This document shows positions 45,447 through 56,475 of a stretch of 64,000 nt of DNA, piece by piece. Position numbers and translations under genes: made by a program. The DNA lies in assembly GCF_024139115.2 (NCBI RefSeq), contig NC_085141.1:174170994-174234993 (forward strand). The letters run 5' to 3'. The stretch comes from Armigeres subalbatus (lineage: Eukaryota > Arthropoda > Insecta > Diptera > Culicidae). Each line of letters opens with the position of its first letter. Position 1 is the first letter of the stretch. The notes below the pieces were generated by a model that did no database searches, was not told the origin of the DNA, and was given only the letters and a program-made list of their open reading frames with translations.

Positions 45447-47319
45447 GCCACTGATTCCGATTCGTATGGAACGAAAATTACTCGTGTTTCCACCCTCCCA
45501 CACATTGCAGACGATGGCATTATTGAAGCTTCTGTTGCTGGCATGCGTTGTCGGTTCCTTATCGATTCCGGCGCCCAAGTCAACACGTTCACTGAGCGAT
45601 TATTTCACTCAATGATGTCAGACCCTAAGTATTGTAATGGTGTTCTAAACATTCAGAAGAAAACAGATCGTCCGTTGAAGGCGTACGCATCAGAAGGAGA
45701 AATTGATGTAGTTGCCACATTTGAAGCGTATTTGTTCATATCTGAGGACAGGCCAGTCTATTTAGAAAAATTCTACGTCGTAAAAGAACTCCGATCTCTT
45801 TTAAGCAGAACCACGGCGACGAGATATAGTGTCCTTATGTTAGGTATCAAAGTACCTATAATCGGTGGCATTGCGACGGTATCCTTCCAGACAGCAGAAA
45901 TAGCTGAAATCAATGGTAGTTTCCCCAAGTTTAATATTCCGCCGGTGAAAATTGCTTACAACAAATCGGAACCGCCTTGTAGGAACGTCTACCTTAACAT
46001 ACCTCTGGCGTTAAAACAATTAGTTGAAGAACGTCTACATCAACTAGTTAGTTTGAACATTATCGAAAGAGTAACGGCGGACATGGACACTTCTTTCTGT
46101 TCATCCATGATCGTAGTGCCAAAAGGACGGCATGACATCAGACTTGTGATAGACCTGAGGGGTCCTAACAAATATATCATTCGAACTCCATTTAGTATGC
46201 CTACGTTGGAAAGCATAGTTGCAGATTTGAACGGAGCCAAGTGGTTTTCAACAATTGATTTAAAAAATGCCTTCTTCCACATCGAATTGGATGTTGAATC
46301 GCGACACTTAACTAACTTTTTCACAGAGTTCGGAATGTTCCGTTGTGTGCGATTACCGTTCGGGTTGTGTAATGCCCCTGATATTTTTCAGGAAGTACTA
46401 CAAAGAAAAATTCTCGGCGGATGTAAGGGAGTAAAAAATTATCTGGACGATGTATTTGTATACGGAGATACCAAGGAAGAACATGATGCCAACCTGGCTG
46501 TAGTACTAGCCCGATTGCAAGAGCATAATGTGGTACTAAATGAGGAGAAGTGTGTGTTTGGTACACAATCAGCTCAATTCTTGGGTTTTGTCCTTACTTC
46601 TGAGGGCTGGCAAGTCGATGAGCAGAAACTGTTGGCCATAAAGAATTTCCGAGTTCCAGGAAGCTGCGGCGAAGTTAAGAGCTTCCTCGGTCTGGTGACG
46701 TTCATCGACCGGTTTATTATGAACAGAGCAGATAAAACAGAGCACTTGCGAGCGTTGGCAAATTCCGATAACTTCTATTGGACTGAAAAAGAAGAGCGTG
46801 AATTCCGTTTTCTTCAAAATAATGCAGTTAACACTATTAAAACACTGGGCTATTACAGCCCAACTGATATTACAGAATTGTACGTGGATGCATCGCCTGT
46901 TGGATTGGGTGCAGTTTTGGTGCAATTCAACAAAGCTGGGGTTCCTCGAGTGATAGCTTGTGCCTCGAAGTCATTAACCGGTACCGAACAGAAATATCCG
47001 CATGCTCATAAGGAATCGCTGGCTGTTGTGTGGGGCATTGAACGTTTTGCTTCATATCTCCTTAGCAAGCATTTTGTCGTAAGAACAGACGCCGAGGCAA
47101 ACGAATTTATCTTCGGGTCAAACTATCGTGTTGGCAAACGAGCTTTAGCGCGGGCTGATGCATGGGCTCTCCGATTACAGCCCTATGATTTCGACATGAA
47201 GAGGATTCCAGGCGAGTCGAATTTGGCCGATGCACTGTCGCGGCTTATACATCATTCTCAGGAAGCAACACCTTTTGAAGATGATAACGAAAATCATTAT
47301 TTGTTTGCTCTTGATTCAG
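45447..47319 (+). CDS. Gypsy-like protease, reverse transcriptase and RNase H (exon 2)
   Basis: Domains in order: aspartic protease active site CRFLIDSGAQVNTF (about 45545), RT with VIDLRGPNKYI, FSTIDLKNAFFHIEL, LPFGLCNAPDIFQ and the catalytic YLDDVFVYG (about 46440), then RNase H with ELYVDASPVGLGAVL and a TDAEAN block (46870-47110). An uninterrupted frame of 624 codons with all catalytic Asp residues present. The first in-frame Met is at 45543; entry is more likely by splicing from gag. Product would process and copy the element RNA. Confidence 0.85.
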
Positions 47320-47383
47320 GTAATAATAACACATATAAGGCTATTTATTTGTTATATATAACTAGGTCAAATCATTTCGATAG
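47320..47383 (+). other. Predicted 64-nt intron between RNase H and integrase
   Basis: Donor ATTCAG/GTAATA and acceptor TTTCGATAG/GT flank 64 nt, phase 1. Unspliced, pol stops at 47408 before integrase; spliced, the integrase frame becomes continuous. The length is typical of small insect introns. Confidence 0.6.
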
Positions 47384-48732
47384 GTACGCTGGACGTTACT
47401 TGGACTGAGATAGAGACACACTCCGAGAACGATGACGAGTTTCACCTGTTGCGAGCTGCTATTCAGCTTGATCAATGGCCACGAGAACTTCATAAGTATG
47501 AGGCTCAAAAGAAAGTCCTACACGTTCTTGGGTTTTTGATCTTCAAAGACAATCGAGTAATCTTGCCATTATCCTTGAGACAGCGCGTCATGCAGACGGC
47601 GCATGGAGGGCACGTCGGTGAAGTGGCAATGAAAAGGATTTTAAGAGAATTCTTTTGGTGGCCTAGAATGTCATCCGACGTAGAGCGTTTCGTCAAAGGA
47701 TGCGAAACATGTCTTCGTCTTTCCAGAAAAAACCCACCAGTTCCTCTCAGCAGCAGGGAGTTACCGGAGGGACCTTGGCAAATACTCCAGATAGACTTCC
47801 TCAGCATTCCAGGGTTTGGATCAGGCGAGTTTTTAATTATAGTCGACACATTTTCACGATATTTATCGGTTGTGGAGATGAAACGCATGGATGCTGATAG
47901 CACCAACGCAGCACTATGTGAAGTATTTCAGATATGGGGTTGTCCTCTAATCCTCCAGAGCGACAATGGTCCCCCCTTTCAGGGAAATCAGTTCATTAGC
48001 TTCTGGGAGGACAAAGGCGTCAAAGTACGCAAGTCGATTCCCCTCAGCCCGCAGTCGAACGGTGCAGTAGAACGGCAAAATCAAGGGATTACAAAAGCCC
48101 TTGCTGCATCGAAAATAGAAGGGTCTAATTGGAGAAGTAATCTTCAGCTTTATACGCACAACCATAATAATCTTATTCCTCATTCGAGACTGTTGGTAAC
48201 ACCATTTGAACTGATGTGCGGGTGGAAATTTCGTGGACATTTTCCATGCCTTTGGGAGCAACGACATAAGCAGCTGGATCATACCGACATCCGAGAGAGA
48301 GATGCTGAAACGAAATTAGCAAGCAAAAGAGACGCGGACTTAGTTCGAGGTGCAAAGAAATCAAATATTAAAATTGGCGATACAGTTCTGTTGGCTCAGC
48401 ATAAGAGATCGAAAACCGATCCGATTTTCTCAGAAGAACGCTATAAAGTTGTTGCGATCGACGGCCCGAAAGTAGTTGTGATTAGTAGGTGCGGCATTCA
48501 GTACGCCCGTAACGTACAGGATGTGAAACGAGTTACGTCGTCAAATGACCTTTCGAATGATGATAGGACAAATCCATCGCATACGGAGCTGATTGACGAT
48601 TATCCGGTTTCCGATAATCCAACGCAGGCAGAAGATGTAGGTCCATCAATGACTAGAGATTTGAGACTAAGAGGAAATCTCAAGCGACCAAACAGATTCG
48701 ACGGGTGCTTCGTTTACGGCTTATTCCAGTAG
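47384..48732 (+). CDS. Gypsy-like integrase (exon 3 of gag-pol)
   Basis: The HHCC zinc domain is visible (HGGHVGEVAMKRIL then CETCLRLS, 47610-47720). The DDE core follows: D in ILQIDFLSIP, D in LILQSDNGPPFQ and E in NGAVERQNQG (47790-48080). The C-terminal part has a GDTVLLAQH SH3-like segment (about 48380). Intact to TAG at 48730-48732. It would insert the cDNA into the genome. There is no env frame downstream. Confidence 0.85.
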
Positions 48733-49139
48733 ACCATTTTTTCCAGAACTAGAAGAGTGGAGATAGAGCCGAATGTAGTAATTAAGATAGAATAAGCTAG
48801 AATAAATAAAAAAACATAAAAAAAACAACATAAATAATAGTTTACTCACCGATTGCTACGATTTTGTAAGTGATCTGAACACTACGGAGAATATAAAAAT
48901 TCACAGAGCAAAACAAATACGAAAGAGACTGACAGATACTGGAAAAAGCTGCGCGTTCACAAATGACTCTACAAAATAATAGTAATGGGCGATCATGAGT
49001 ATTTATATCGAGCTATTCAAAGTATTTTAAAAGCTTGAAAATGAATTTGAAAGCTTTGTGGTGAAAGTCGAAATGAAGACGCCAGAAAAAAGTTTGTTTG
49101 AATTAAGTTTCTGATTGATGGGTAATGAGAAGACTATAT
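48733..49139 (+). other. Downstream of pol; possible second PBS/LTR junction on the minus strand
   Basis: A-rich stretch with AATAAA signals at 48790-48810. On the minus strand around 48890-48845, GTGTTCAGATCACTTACAAAA is followed by GCAATCGGTGAGTA, weakly resembling the LTR end plus PBS at 49744-49725. Otherwise no gene. Confidence 0.35.
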
Positions 49140-49394
49140 CTAGAGTGCTTTGAGAATAGGTCGTATGTGCAAAAGAGAGTTTCTCTTTGCTTCCTTTCTC
49201 TTTCGATTATTACAGATCTATACTACACTTTACTCCATGTTTCTTGGCAGATGACTAAAGATAATAGCTTTGTCTAGCGTTCTGAAGTGAAAATGTACCA
49301 AAATATGCAAAACTAGTTTATATATTAGCAAAAGAGAGCGTGACCAAAGAGAGCCTCTCTTCTGCACATACGACCTATTCTCAAAGCAATCTAG
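49140..49394. mobile_element. MITE, 255 bp, ~40-bp TIR CTAGAGTGCTTTGAGAATAG
   Basis: CTAG(A)(G/T)TGCTTTGAGAATAG and GTCGTATGTGC blocks occur inverted at the two ends, bordered by ATAT on both sides. Interior is A/T-rich and non-coding. Confidence 0.72.
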
Positions 49395-49632
49395 ATATAA
49401 GACGTAATGCTCGATTGCGTTCAAACAAAAATGGGTTGTTTGTGTGGATATGCGTACGACTGTTAAAAGGAGTGTGTGTGTGAGCCGAGAGAAATCGAGG
49501 GTTAGTAAAATTTGTTTGGACGAGATGCGGCCATTCTGAAAACTAGTTTCGGAGAATAAAGTTGTAATTCGACTGTATCAGCGTTTTTGCGGATATAAAA
49601 ATGGAAGGCGAATCCGAACAAAATCACCACAG

Positions 49633-49674
49633 TGTAGATATTGTTAGCAATGAGTGTTAGATAAAAATGTGTTG
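49633..49674 (+). repeat. LTR start remnant in plus orientation
   Basis: TGTAGATATTGTTAGCAATG and the following 22 bases match, inverted, the outer LTR end at 56685-56642. Its orientation agrees with gag-pol and disagrees with the LTR/PBS to its right. It is the key junction for the inversion model. Confidence 0.7.
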
Positions 49675-49728
49675 GAGTCAACCACAGACATTGCTTTCAA
49701 ATACCGTTTCCGTTTAACAAAAATACTC

Positions 49729-49741
49729 ACCGGCTGCGCCA
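49729..49741 (-). promoter_or_regulatory. Primer-binding site, tRNA-Ser type
   Basis: The minus strand reads ...CACGACA, a 2-nt spacer AT, then TGGCGCAGCCGGT. This is complementary to a serine tRNA 3' end (CCGGCTGCG plus CCA), as recalled from insect tRNA-Ser and used by several gypsy elements. Confidence 0.75.
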
Positions 49742-49743
49742 AT

Positions 49744-49849
49744 TGTCGTGACCGAGAACACCAACTCCGTGCGTGCGATCCGCTCAATGTTAGCCAACAG
49801 AATGAATTTTCTTTGCAATCGTAGAATTTGAACTTCATACATGTTCAAC
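49744..49849 (-). repeat. 5' LTR, inner part (first segment)
   Basis: Matches 43010-43115. The LTR continues at 50058-50109 after a 208-bp MITE and then, across the P element, at 56476-56685. Confidence 0.85.
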
Positions 49850-50057
49850 CAATGAGAATAGATAGAAGGTGAGGAAGAAGACCAAATGCAAGTGTATTAG
49901 TGGATGATGGAAAATGTAAACAGCAAATGGTGACGTACATATTTGCACGGCTTCTTATGGGAGCTCGTTCGAATGTAGTAGTGAAAAGTTTTTCGCCATA
50001 CACGAAAGGCACGCACACAGCATATGGATTTCCATACCTTAGTATTTATTTTCATTG
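49850..50057. mobile_element. MITE, 208 bp, with 9-bp target duplication ATGTTCAAC
   Basis: The LTR copy at 43010 lacks it, which gives the empty site. The ends CAATGAGAATAGATA and TATTTATTTTCATTG are imperfect inverted repeats. ATGTTCAAC occurs on both sides (49841-49849, 50058-50066). Confidence 0.85.
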
Positions 50058-50884
50058 ATGTTCAACAGAAACCAACACTCATACTCTCGTCACAGTCGTC
50101 ACAGACGATCAATGAGCTAGACTTACTAAGGTGACGCAGACCAGTATATGTGTATGTAGTAGTAATCAAAAATGTTGTGACGTCACTACTTGCTTACGGT
50201 AAGAAGTTTATATGGGAAATACAATAAAATACGAGATTTCTTTGAAATACGGCGAATTTTTGCCATGAATTTATTAGAAAATAATAAAATCGAACTTTTA
50301 GGGTAATTTGCCAAATGTTGAACAGCTGAATTTACCTCGATGCTGAACACCATTGTATTTTTTTATACAAGAATTTCAGCTGTAAAACTGTAATCAATTT
50401 TTCTCAATTCTTTTTCTTATTATTGATAAGAGCATTGTTCACGTACTTCGGTATTATTGTAAAACTGTGTTTAGCGTGCCCTTGTACGCAAAAGAAAACC
50501 GCAATATGTACTAAAAAGGTGCTTAATTTTATTTATTTCGTTTAGAAATTGGATGTTCTCATGTGATATATCATTCTTTAATAAATTCTTATAGCCTGTT
50601 CAGATTGCGAGCTTCGTAACTGGATATCATACCGAATAAAAATAAAACGTTTGAACTTTGACATAAAGATACTAATTTATAAAGCTTGTGACCTGAATAG
50701 GCTCTTCCGAATAAATTTACTTTGTGGTTAAAATGTATGTATTTTTTCTCGTTATTACACAAATACACACTCACACACACACAGCATAATACTTCTACAA
50801 CCTAAATTTCTAAAATGCTTTATTTTCCTCTCATTCTTTCTCATTACAGCACTTTTACTTTCATTCAATGTGGTTTTCTTGACC

Positions 50885-51740
50885 TTATTCTTTTTTGCAT
50901 TTTTGAATTTCTGGATTTTTTTTCTCCCTGACTTGTTTCTGCAAATGTCGGATCCTGATAGCAATTCGTTTTCTAGTGTAACTTTTAATCACATGTTCGG
51001 GTAAGTTAGGAAACTTTTGTTTAAGCTTTCTCATAGTTCTGCTGAATACATTACATTTGTTTCGAAAGCCAATATCCTTCGATTCTTCACCAGTATTGTG
51101 CATCCAATTAAAACAGGAATCTAATTGATCACCTATGTCAAGCCATTCTTCAGAAGGTTGAACTAAACCTCCATAGGAAAGATCCTGGACATAGTTTTCT
51201 TTGTTCATATCGGCATCTTGTGTATCTTCCAAGTGATAGGTATAACAACCCAAGCCGAGGCCTTCATTGAGATGAGGTCTAACCATATATCCCATAACAT
51301 ATTCAAAGCCATCAGCTTCTTCTAACTCTTTGTCCTTTTTGGTAGGTCCATGGTTCGTCGTCTTCATCGTCACTGTTGTTCGGTGGAATAACAATTTCTT
51401 CACCCTTGTCCGCGCTTGGAACCACTTTTGCTTTGCGAAATACCTTGGTTATCAAATAATCCTCTTCAATTAAAACTTGCTGCGCATTTTGATGCTTCTT
51501 TAATTGATGCGATAAACCTTTTCCCAACGTGATCAATCTAAGTCGATCAAGAGCTTGAAGTGGACTAGGATGGTCGTGGGTGCCACCATTCAGTCGAACC
51601 AATGCGAACTCATTCTCGATGCAATCTTGATCTACTTTATAGGTCATGATGAACGACACACCGTATTTCGGATTTGCTGTTACTACGCTGAGCAATTTTC
51701 TTATAGATGTTATTGAGATCAGGATAGCTTTTTGGAACAG
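50885..51740 (-). CDS. P transposase last exon: catalytic end and C-terminus, frameshift inside
   Basis: Begins after acceptor TTGTGTTTCAG with LFQKAILISITSIRKLLSV. NEFALVRLNGGTHDHPSPLQ is the conserved end of the catalytic core (acidic residue E). An acidic stretch (NNSDDEDDEP) precedes the frameshift. The second frame, to 50885, has GFEYVMGYMVRPHLNEG and a basic tail rich in RKR and KK. Confidence 0.75.
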
Positions 51741-52125
51741 CTGAAACACAACATATGATTAATTATTTTTGAGCGCCTTATAGCCTGTTCAGATTACGCC
51801 ATTTATTATATGATGAAGAGTAACTTGTTACTAAATGAACAGACATTCAATTTTATTTCTCCACATTATAACGCTTGTAATCTAAATAGGTTATTAGCGG
51901 AAAATTTACAAAATTAAAAAAATATTCTATTTACTTTCACTGTAGAAAACTATATAGATTTCCTACTTGTCGATAACAAAACACGCAAAACACTGGAGAA
52001 GTTTTCAAGTACGAAGCAAAATACACTGTCGATACAATAAATAAAGCGGAAGTTAATAGAATAATTTTATAATCTCTGATCATAAAGAAAAAAAAACACA
52101 GAAGCATTAGAGGACATTGTATTAC

Positions 52126-52571
52126 CTTTAATCCGGTAGCTGCTGGCAGACATTGCTTGCTCAAAACTCGTAGTTCCTTGACCATTGCTTCCATGGAATT
52201 GAGAATTTTGTTTTGCAAATCGAGGTGCATCCCATAGCACTTTTTCGAAGGAATCGTTTCGTTCAAGTTGTACGAATTCATCACATCGAACCATGCGTTG
52301 GTGGTTTCTATTATTTCCGCTAGTAACGATGCTTCATGATATTCACCATAGTGACGTCTTAGGTTCACTGCTGTAGTGTGACTGAGTAACTGTGCAGCCA
52401 TTCTCACGTTTTGGCGTTCGGACCCTTGTACCGTTACATGTTTCAAGGTGAGTTTAAAAAGCGAGTTCAACTCCATTTGTTTAAAACTACTGTTCGTGTC
52501 CGCCAGTGGTCGTTTTAGCGTGGAACCCTTCTCTACAAGCAGCTCCAGAAATTTTTTCGTAACCAAGGTTC
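52126..52571 (-). CDS. P transposase exon 5 (insertion domain)
   Basis: 148 codons between acceptor ATTAATTACAG and donor AAG/GTAATA. Contains KFLELLVEKGSTLKRPLADT and NVRMAAQLLSHTTAVNLRR, typical of the helical insertion that interrupts the RNase H-like fold in P-type transposases. Confidence 0.8.
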
Positions 52572-53077
52572 CTGTAATTAATATAACGGTATATTTAGTA
52601 CGCATGTTCAAGTACACTCAACCCTCTTTTTACAGCACTTCTTTATAGTCATTCCATTGTACCTTTTTTACGGTAGGTGACGTAGGACAATCTTAAGCAT
52701 TATTGACATTGACTAATTTATACCAATTTATACGTTGGCCCTATGTACCCCTAGGGGTGCTCAGGATACATGCATGATGAGTGAGTGGTTGCCTTTTACC
52801 ACAGGTACCAATAAAGACCTAACATATCCAATTTGGGTTTTTGGACTTTTGTGACTCTGTATTATGTTGAAGTGTCCAAAGATCAATGGATTATAGAAAT
52901 ACTAATAAATTAAACAAAAATTATTTTTCTGTCCTCCCTATTAGTGACGTGAAATGAGGGTTGAGTATTTCGAATATTAGAAAGGATTATAAGCTGTCTA
53001 ATTAAATAGCTCAGTGGCATAACTTGCGCAACTCAGTTACACAGTCTTGAAGAAAATGAACGGAATGTGTGAGTTAC

Positions 53078-53661
53078 CTTTGTACATAAATCCGTGGTCT
53101 AGCAGCCAATTTCTCAGTAGTTTCAATAAATGCGGTGCATCTGGGAAAAAGAAGATATCCTCGCCAGAAACTGGGTGCTTCATTGATGTCTGATCTGTTT
53201 CGTGATTCACACTAGCTTCCTTCCAAACACCCAAATTTCCGCCACCACAGTCGTGCACAATTGCGACTACAGTGAATCCTATATCGCTCAAACGAGAAAC
53301 AAGGTCATCGAGTAGAGATTTGGTCATTTTTCTGTCGAAATCTACGAAAATGGGTTGCTTCCACTGAGCGAACAATCCTCTCGCCATCACGAGCTGCATT
53401 TCTGAATGAGGTCCAATCACGTCATCGTTCCGTTTGTCTAGTTCAACCGTGCTTTCCACAGACATCTCATCATAAACGAGAACTGTAACTCTTTCTCGAT
53501 CAGTGAAACGACTTCCGGCGATTTTCAAAAGAGTCAGTACGTCTTCCAACACACCTTTCCTCATTTGGATACATGACGCCCATTCTTGCAAACTGCGAAC
53601 ACACGGCAATGGATAATGGAATTCCTTCCGAAGCAACTCATAGGCAGGTTTGCTGTGGTAC
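53078..53661 (-). CDS. P transposase exon 4 (RNase H-like core)
   Basis: YHSKPAYELLRKEFHYPLPC starts the catalytic region. VLVYDEMSVES holds the first acidic residue and FTVVAIVHDCGGGNLGVW the second. FFPDAPHLLKLLRNWLLDHG is the diagnostic P-type block. No stops in 194 codons. Confidence 0.85.
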
Positions 53662-53719
53662 CTATAAGATGTGCAAAAATACAGTCAGAGCAAATTTATT
53701 TCGTATGTACACTGACCCC

Positions 53720-53990
53720 GCGGTAAGACGCGCGGCTACAAAGCAAGACCATGCTGAGGGTGGCTGGGTTCGATTCCCGGTGCCGGTCTAGGCAATTTTC
53801 GGATTGGAAATTGTCTCGACTTCCCTGGGCATAAAAGTATCATCGTGTTAGCCTCATGATATACGAATGCAAAAATGGTAACTTGGCTTAGAAACCTCGC
53901 AGTTAATAACTGTGGAAGTGCTTAATGAACACTAAGCTGCGAGGCTCTGTCCCAGTGTAGGGATGTAATGCCAATATGAAGAAGAAGAAG
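53720..53990 (+). mobile_element. Feilai-type SINE in a P-transposase intron
   Basis: Full-length head, body and (GAA)n end like 1693-1969. Flanked by the exact 15-bp duplication ATGTACACTGACCCC (53705-53719, 53991-54005). Antisense to the transposase gene, between exons 4 and 3. Confidence 0.88.
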
Positions 53991-54608
53991 ATGTACACTG
54001 ACCCCACAATGGCCCACATATATATTATATTGAACTAGTTTATTGGTGGACGCAGTAGCGCCCGTGGCAATAGTTTTTTTTTGTTCAATATAAACGGTTC
54101 ATTAATTCATGCATTAAAAAATCAAAATTTTCAACGTCTGTTGTCTGTGATTTATTTCATCAAATGCATCTAAGGTTCTCACTGGTTTTGTTTTCTGCAT
54201 CTGATAGTAAAAAAGAATTGAAGTGTCAAATATTTTATTTTTTGTGATAATTTCTTCGCGTGCTGCGTCTGGTTGGCTAGTCACCGAACAGACAAACAGG
54301 GCTATTATATATAGTATATTGGTCAAGTGTAAATGACTCATAATAGTACGTGATCCATGATTGTAGGGTTAGTGTAACGGTGATAATGAAACTGGTTGAT
54401 TGAAATTCAAACATTTTGAAAATGTGCGCTTTGTTATCGTACACATATTACGTAAGCACTTATAGAGGGAGGAGGGGGTTGGTCGTTTTCTTACGTATCA
54501 TACAAATAAAAAATCATTTGTATGAAAGAAATTTCACATGGGGGAGTGTGAGTACAAAAGCCCCAGAAAAATGCTAACGTAATAAGTGTACGTGATTCTG
54601 CTACTCAC

Positions 54609-54871
54609 CTCAATGAAAACGCATTGGCTATTTCCTTCGCCGTCCATGTCACTTTTTTTCGATCTCCCAAAATCAACGCGATTTGATTAGCCGTGAATAG
54701 CTTGCTTAATTCCTGCCTAACTCTTTCTCCAGTGACTTGTTCTGGTACATGTTGGAATTCCTCGCAAGCTTTTCGAAGCCGTTCAATATTAATATCCTTC
54801 TCCTTCATTTCAGCTTTTTGTCTTGATACAGTTTTTGTCAGAATCGCGATACGATGATTTTTGTCCTTCAG
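54609..54871 (-). CDS. P transposase exon 3 (coiled coil)
   Basis: Starts after TTTATCAACAG with LKDKNHRIAILTKTVSRQ and continues in a charged heptad-like region (KAEMKEKDINIERL), then LSKLFTANQIALILGDRKK and WTAKEIANAFSLR. Probable multimerisation region. Confidence 0.8.
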
Positions 54872-55440
54872 CTGTTGATAAACGAAGTTTGTTAGTACAT
54901 ATTCAGCCCAAACCATCAAGGAAAAATACGATATAGGGTCACTACAACATGAATTAATCACATGTATCCATATCCATAACAATCGAAAACAATTGATTTT
55001 AGATTGTTTTATTTAATTCAATAAATTTTCCAACAAAAATCAGGTATGATAACAGTAAAAAACCTCGATTAATTAACCTAGCGGTAATAATATCCTCTGT
55101 GCATTATAAAGCACTAGTTTTTTGTGATCATTCATTTTGAGCGCATAGTGATCTCTTGTTGAGAGTAAATCAGTTAAAGATAAGTGCCCAAAAGTGAGTG
55201 AGTTTTTTTGCACACATACATACACACGCAGTTTGCCAAGTCGATAAATATTTGCACTATGATAAATTTTATCGCTAAATGATCAATGTGTAATATCTGT
55301 TATCTGTGATTGAGTTTTCGTAATACTCTACGTGAACGAGAAAGGCAAAACGACGCAATTCAATCCAAAATGCATTTTTTCGAATGTTATTAATATATAA
55401 ACATGTTATTAGAAGTAGAACAAATACCCTGTTTTATTAC

Positions 55441-55925
55441 CTGATTCTGGAGCAATTTTATTTTAGCTTTTCTTCTTCGAGCCAATCCCTCCAGGTAGTC
55501 CAACTTCTTACTACGTTTCGTGGTTATTTTCTCCGATTTGTTGCTTGGAACTGTCTCAACGTCTTCGAGCAAAGTGGAGTTGAGAACATCTTGGCATCCA
55601 GAGTCTTCCAAGGTATCGCCAATTCTGATATCCTCAAACTCACTGCACGCCAGCTGGTTTGTTGAAATTCGATCAAGTGGTATTGGTACAGCTAATTCAA
55701 TTGCTTCAAGCAGTACATCCATGTTTGAATAGCCACGAACCGTATCTGAAGGGTCTTCGAGTGTACAGTCTACGGATGCACCGGCAATATTATCATCGCG
55801 TCCCACTGTCGACTCGTCGTATTCTTGCAGTAACTGTGCAACTAGTGCTTTTTGTTCTTTGCGACGGTAACGTTTACAACGGTCTGTAGAACTTCCCACC
55901 TCCACGGTACGAATTGAAGGAATAG
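55441..55925 (-). CDS. P transposase exon 2 (linker)
   Basis: Begins AIPSIRTVEV, the AVPTIF-like box that closes a THAP domain. An acidic, low-complexity linker follows, then LDYLEGLARRRKAKIKLLQN, the start of the coiled coil. Confidence 0.8.
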
Positions 55926-55987
55926 CTAAAATCAGAACAAACAACCCATTAATGAACTGAATGAAGAAATTGAATATTCAATCTTAC

Positions 55988-56243
55988 CATCTTTAACCAA
56001 AATGTTCCGGCCACAGCTGATTAGATCGCGTTTAATGGTGGCATTGGTCGCGAATGCATCCGGTTTGAAGTGATGGGAGCAAACGTACAATACTGTACCA
56101 GGATCTTTCATGATTCCACAAAACTTGAGCCATTTAGCCCGCTTCGTGGGCTCTTTTGGAAACGAGTGGAAGCTGATTAAATTTTCACTTTTTTTTGCCT
56201 CTCCGGAGGTTATTTGGCACACATTCACTGCACACCGCGGCAT
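55988..56243 (-). CDS. P transposase exon 1 (THAP DNA-binding domain)
   Basis: ATG at 56243. C4 and C9 (MPRCAVNVC), W38, and C55/H58 (VCSHHFKPDAF) form the C2CH zinc signature with the usual FHSFPKE and W-L-K spacing. It would bind the subterminal sites. Donor GATG/GTAAGA. Confidence 0.88.
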
Positions 56244-56475
56244 GACTAAAATACCGATCGAGAACTGAAGTCAAAACGAATAAAACCCGCACGAAATGAA
56301 ATAAAACTTGATAAAGTTAACTTTCCGACACTTTTTCACTATCGATTGAAAGTAAACACAAATAGTGACGTAGGCAACATGGCTGACAGTTTTACTGTTT
56401 TGACATTTGTGTATCTTACACAAAAATCACGCACACTATCGATTGCAACTGCGTCACCTTTGGTCTAGCTCCTTG

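Larger units (their letters stand above)
50885..56243 (-). pseudogene. P-element transposase (THAP9-like), 6 exons, frameshifted near the C-terminus
   Basis: Exons on the minus strand: 56243-55988, 55925-55441, 54871-54609, 53661-53078, 52571-52126 and 51740-about 50885. All five introns have GT-AG and phases agree. Domain order: THAP zinc finger, coiled coil, RNase H-like catalytic core with a GTP-binding insertion, C-terminal block. Near 51350-51400 the frame must shift by one base: QGQRVRRS-stop in one frame, ELEEADGFEYVMGYMVRPH in the other. This indel is the only obvious lesion. Family knowledge: cut-and-paste transposase using GTP as cofactor. Confidence 0.82.
50110..56475 (-). mobile_element. 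P-element-superfamily DNA transposon, 6.4 kb
   Basis: The ends CAATGAGCTAGAC (50110) and GTCTAGCTCCTTG (56475) are inverted repeats (12 of 13). Both carry a subterminal AAGGTGACGCAG block in inverted orientation. Between them, on the minus strand, is a multi-exon THAP-domain transposase. It interrupts the LTR at GACGAT/CGCG. I cannot find the usual 8-bp target duplication, which suggests a rearranged insertion site. A Feilai SINE is nested inside. Confidence 0.82.
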
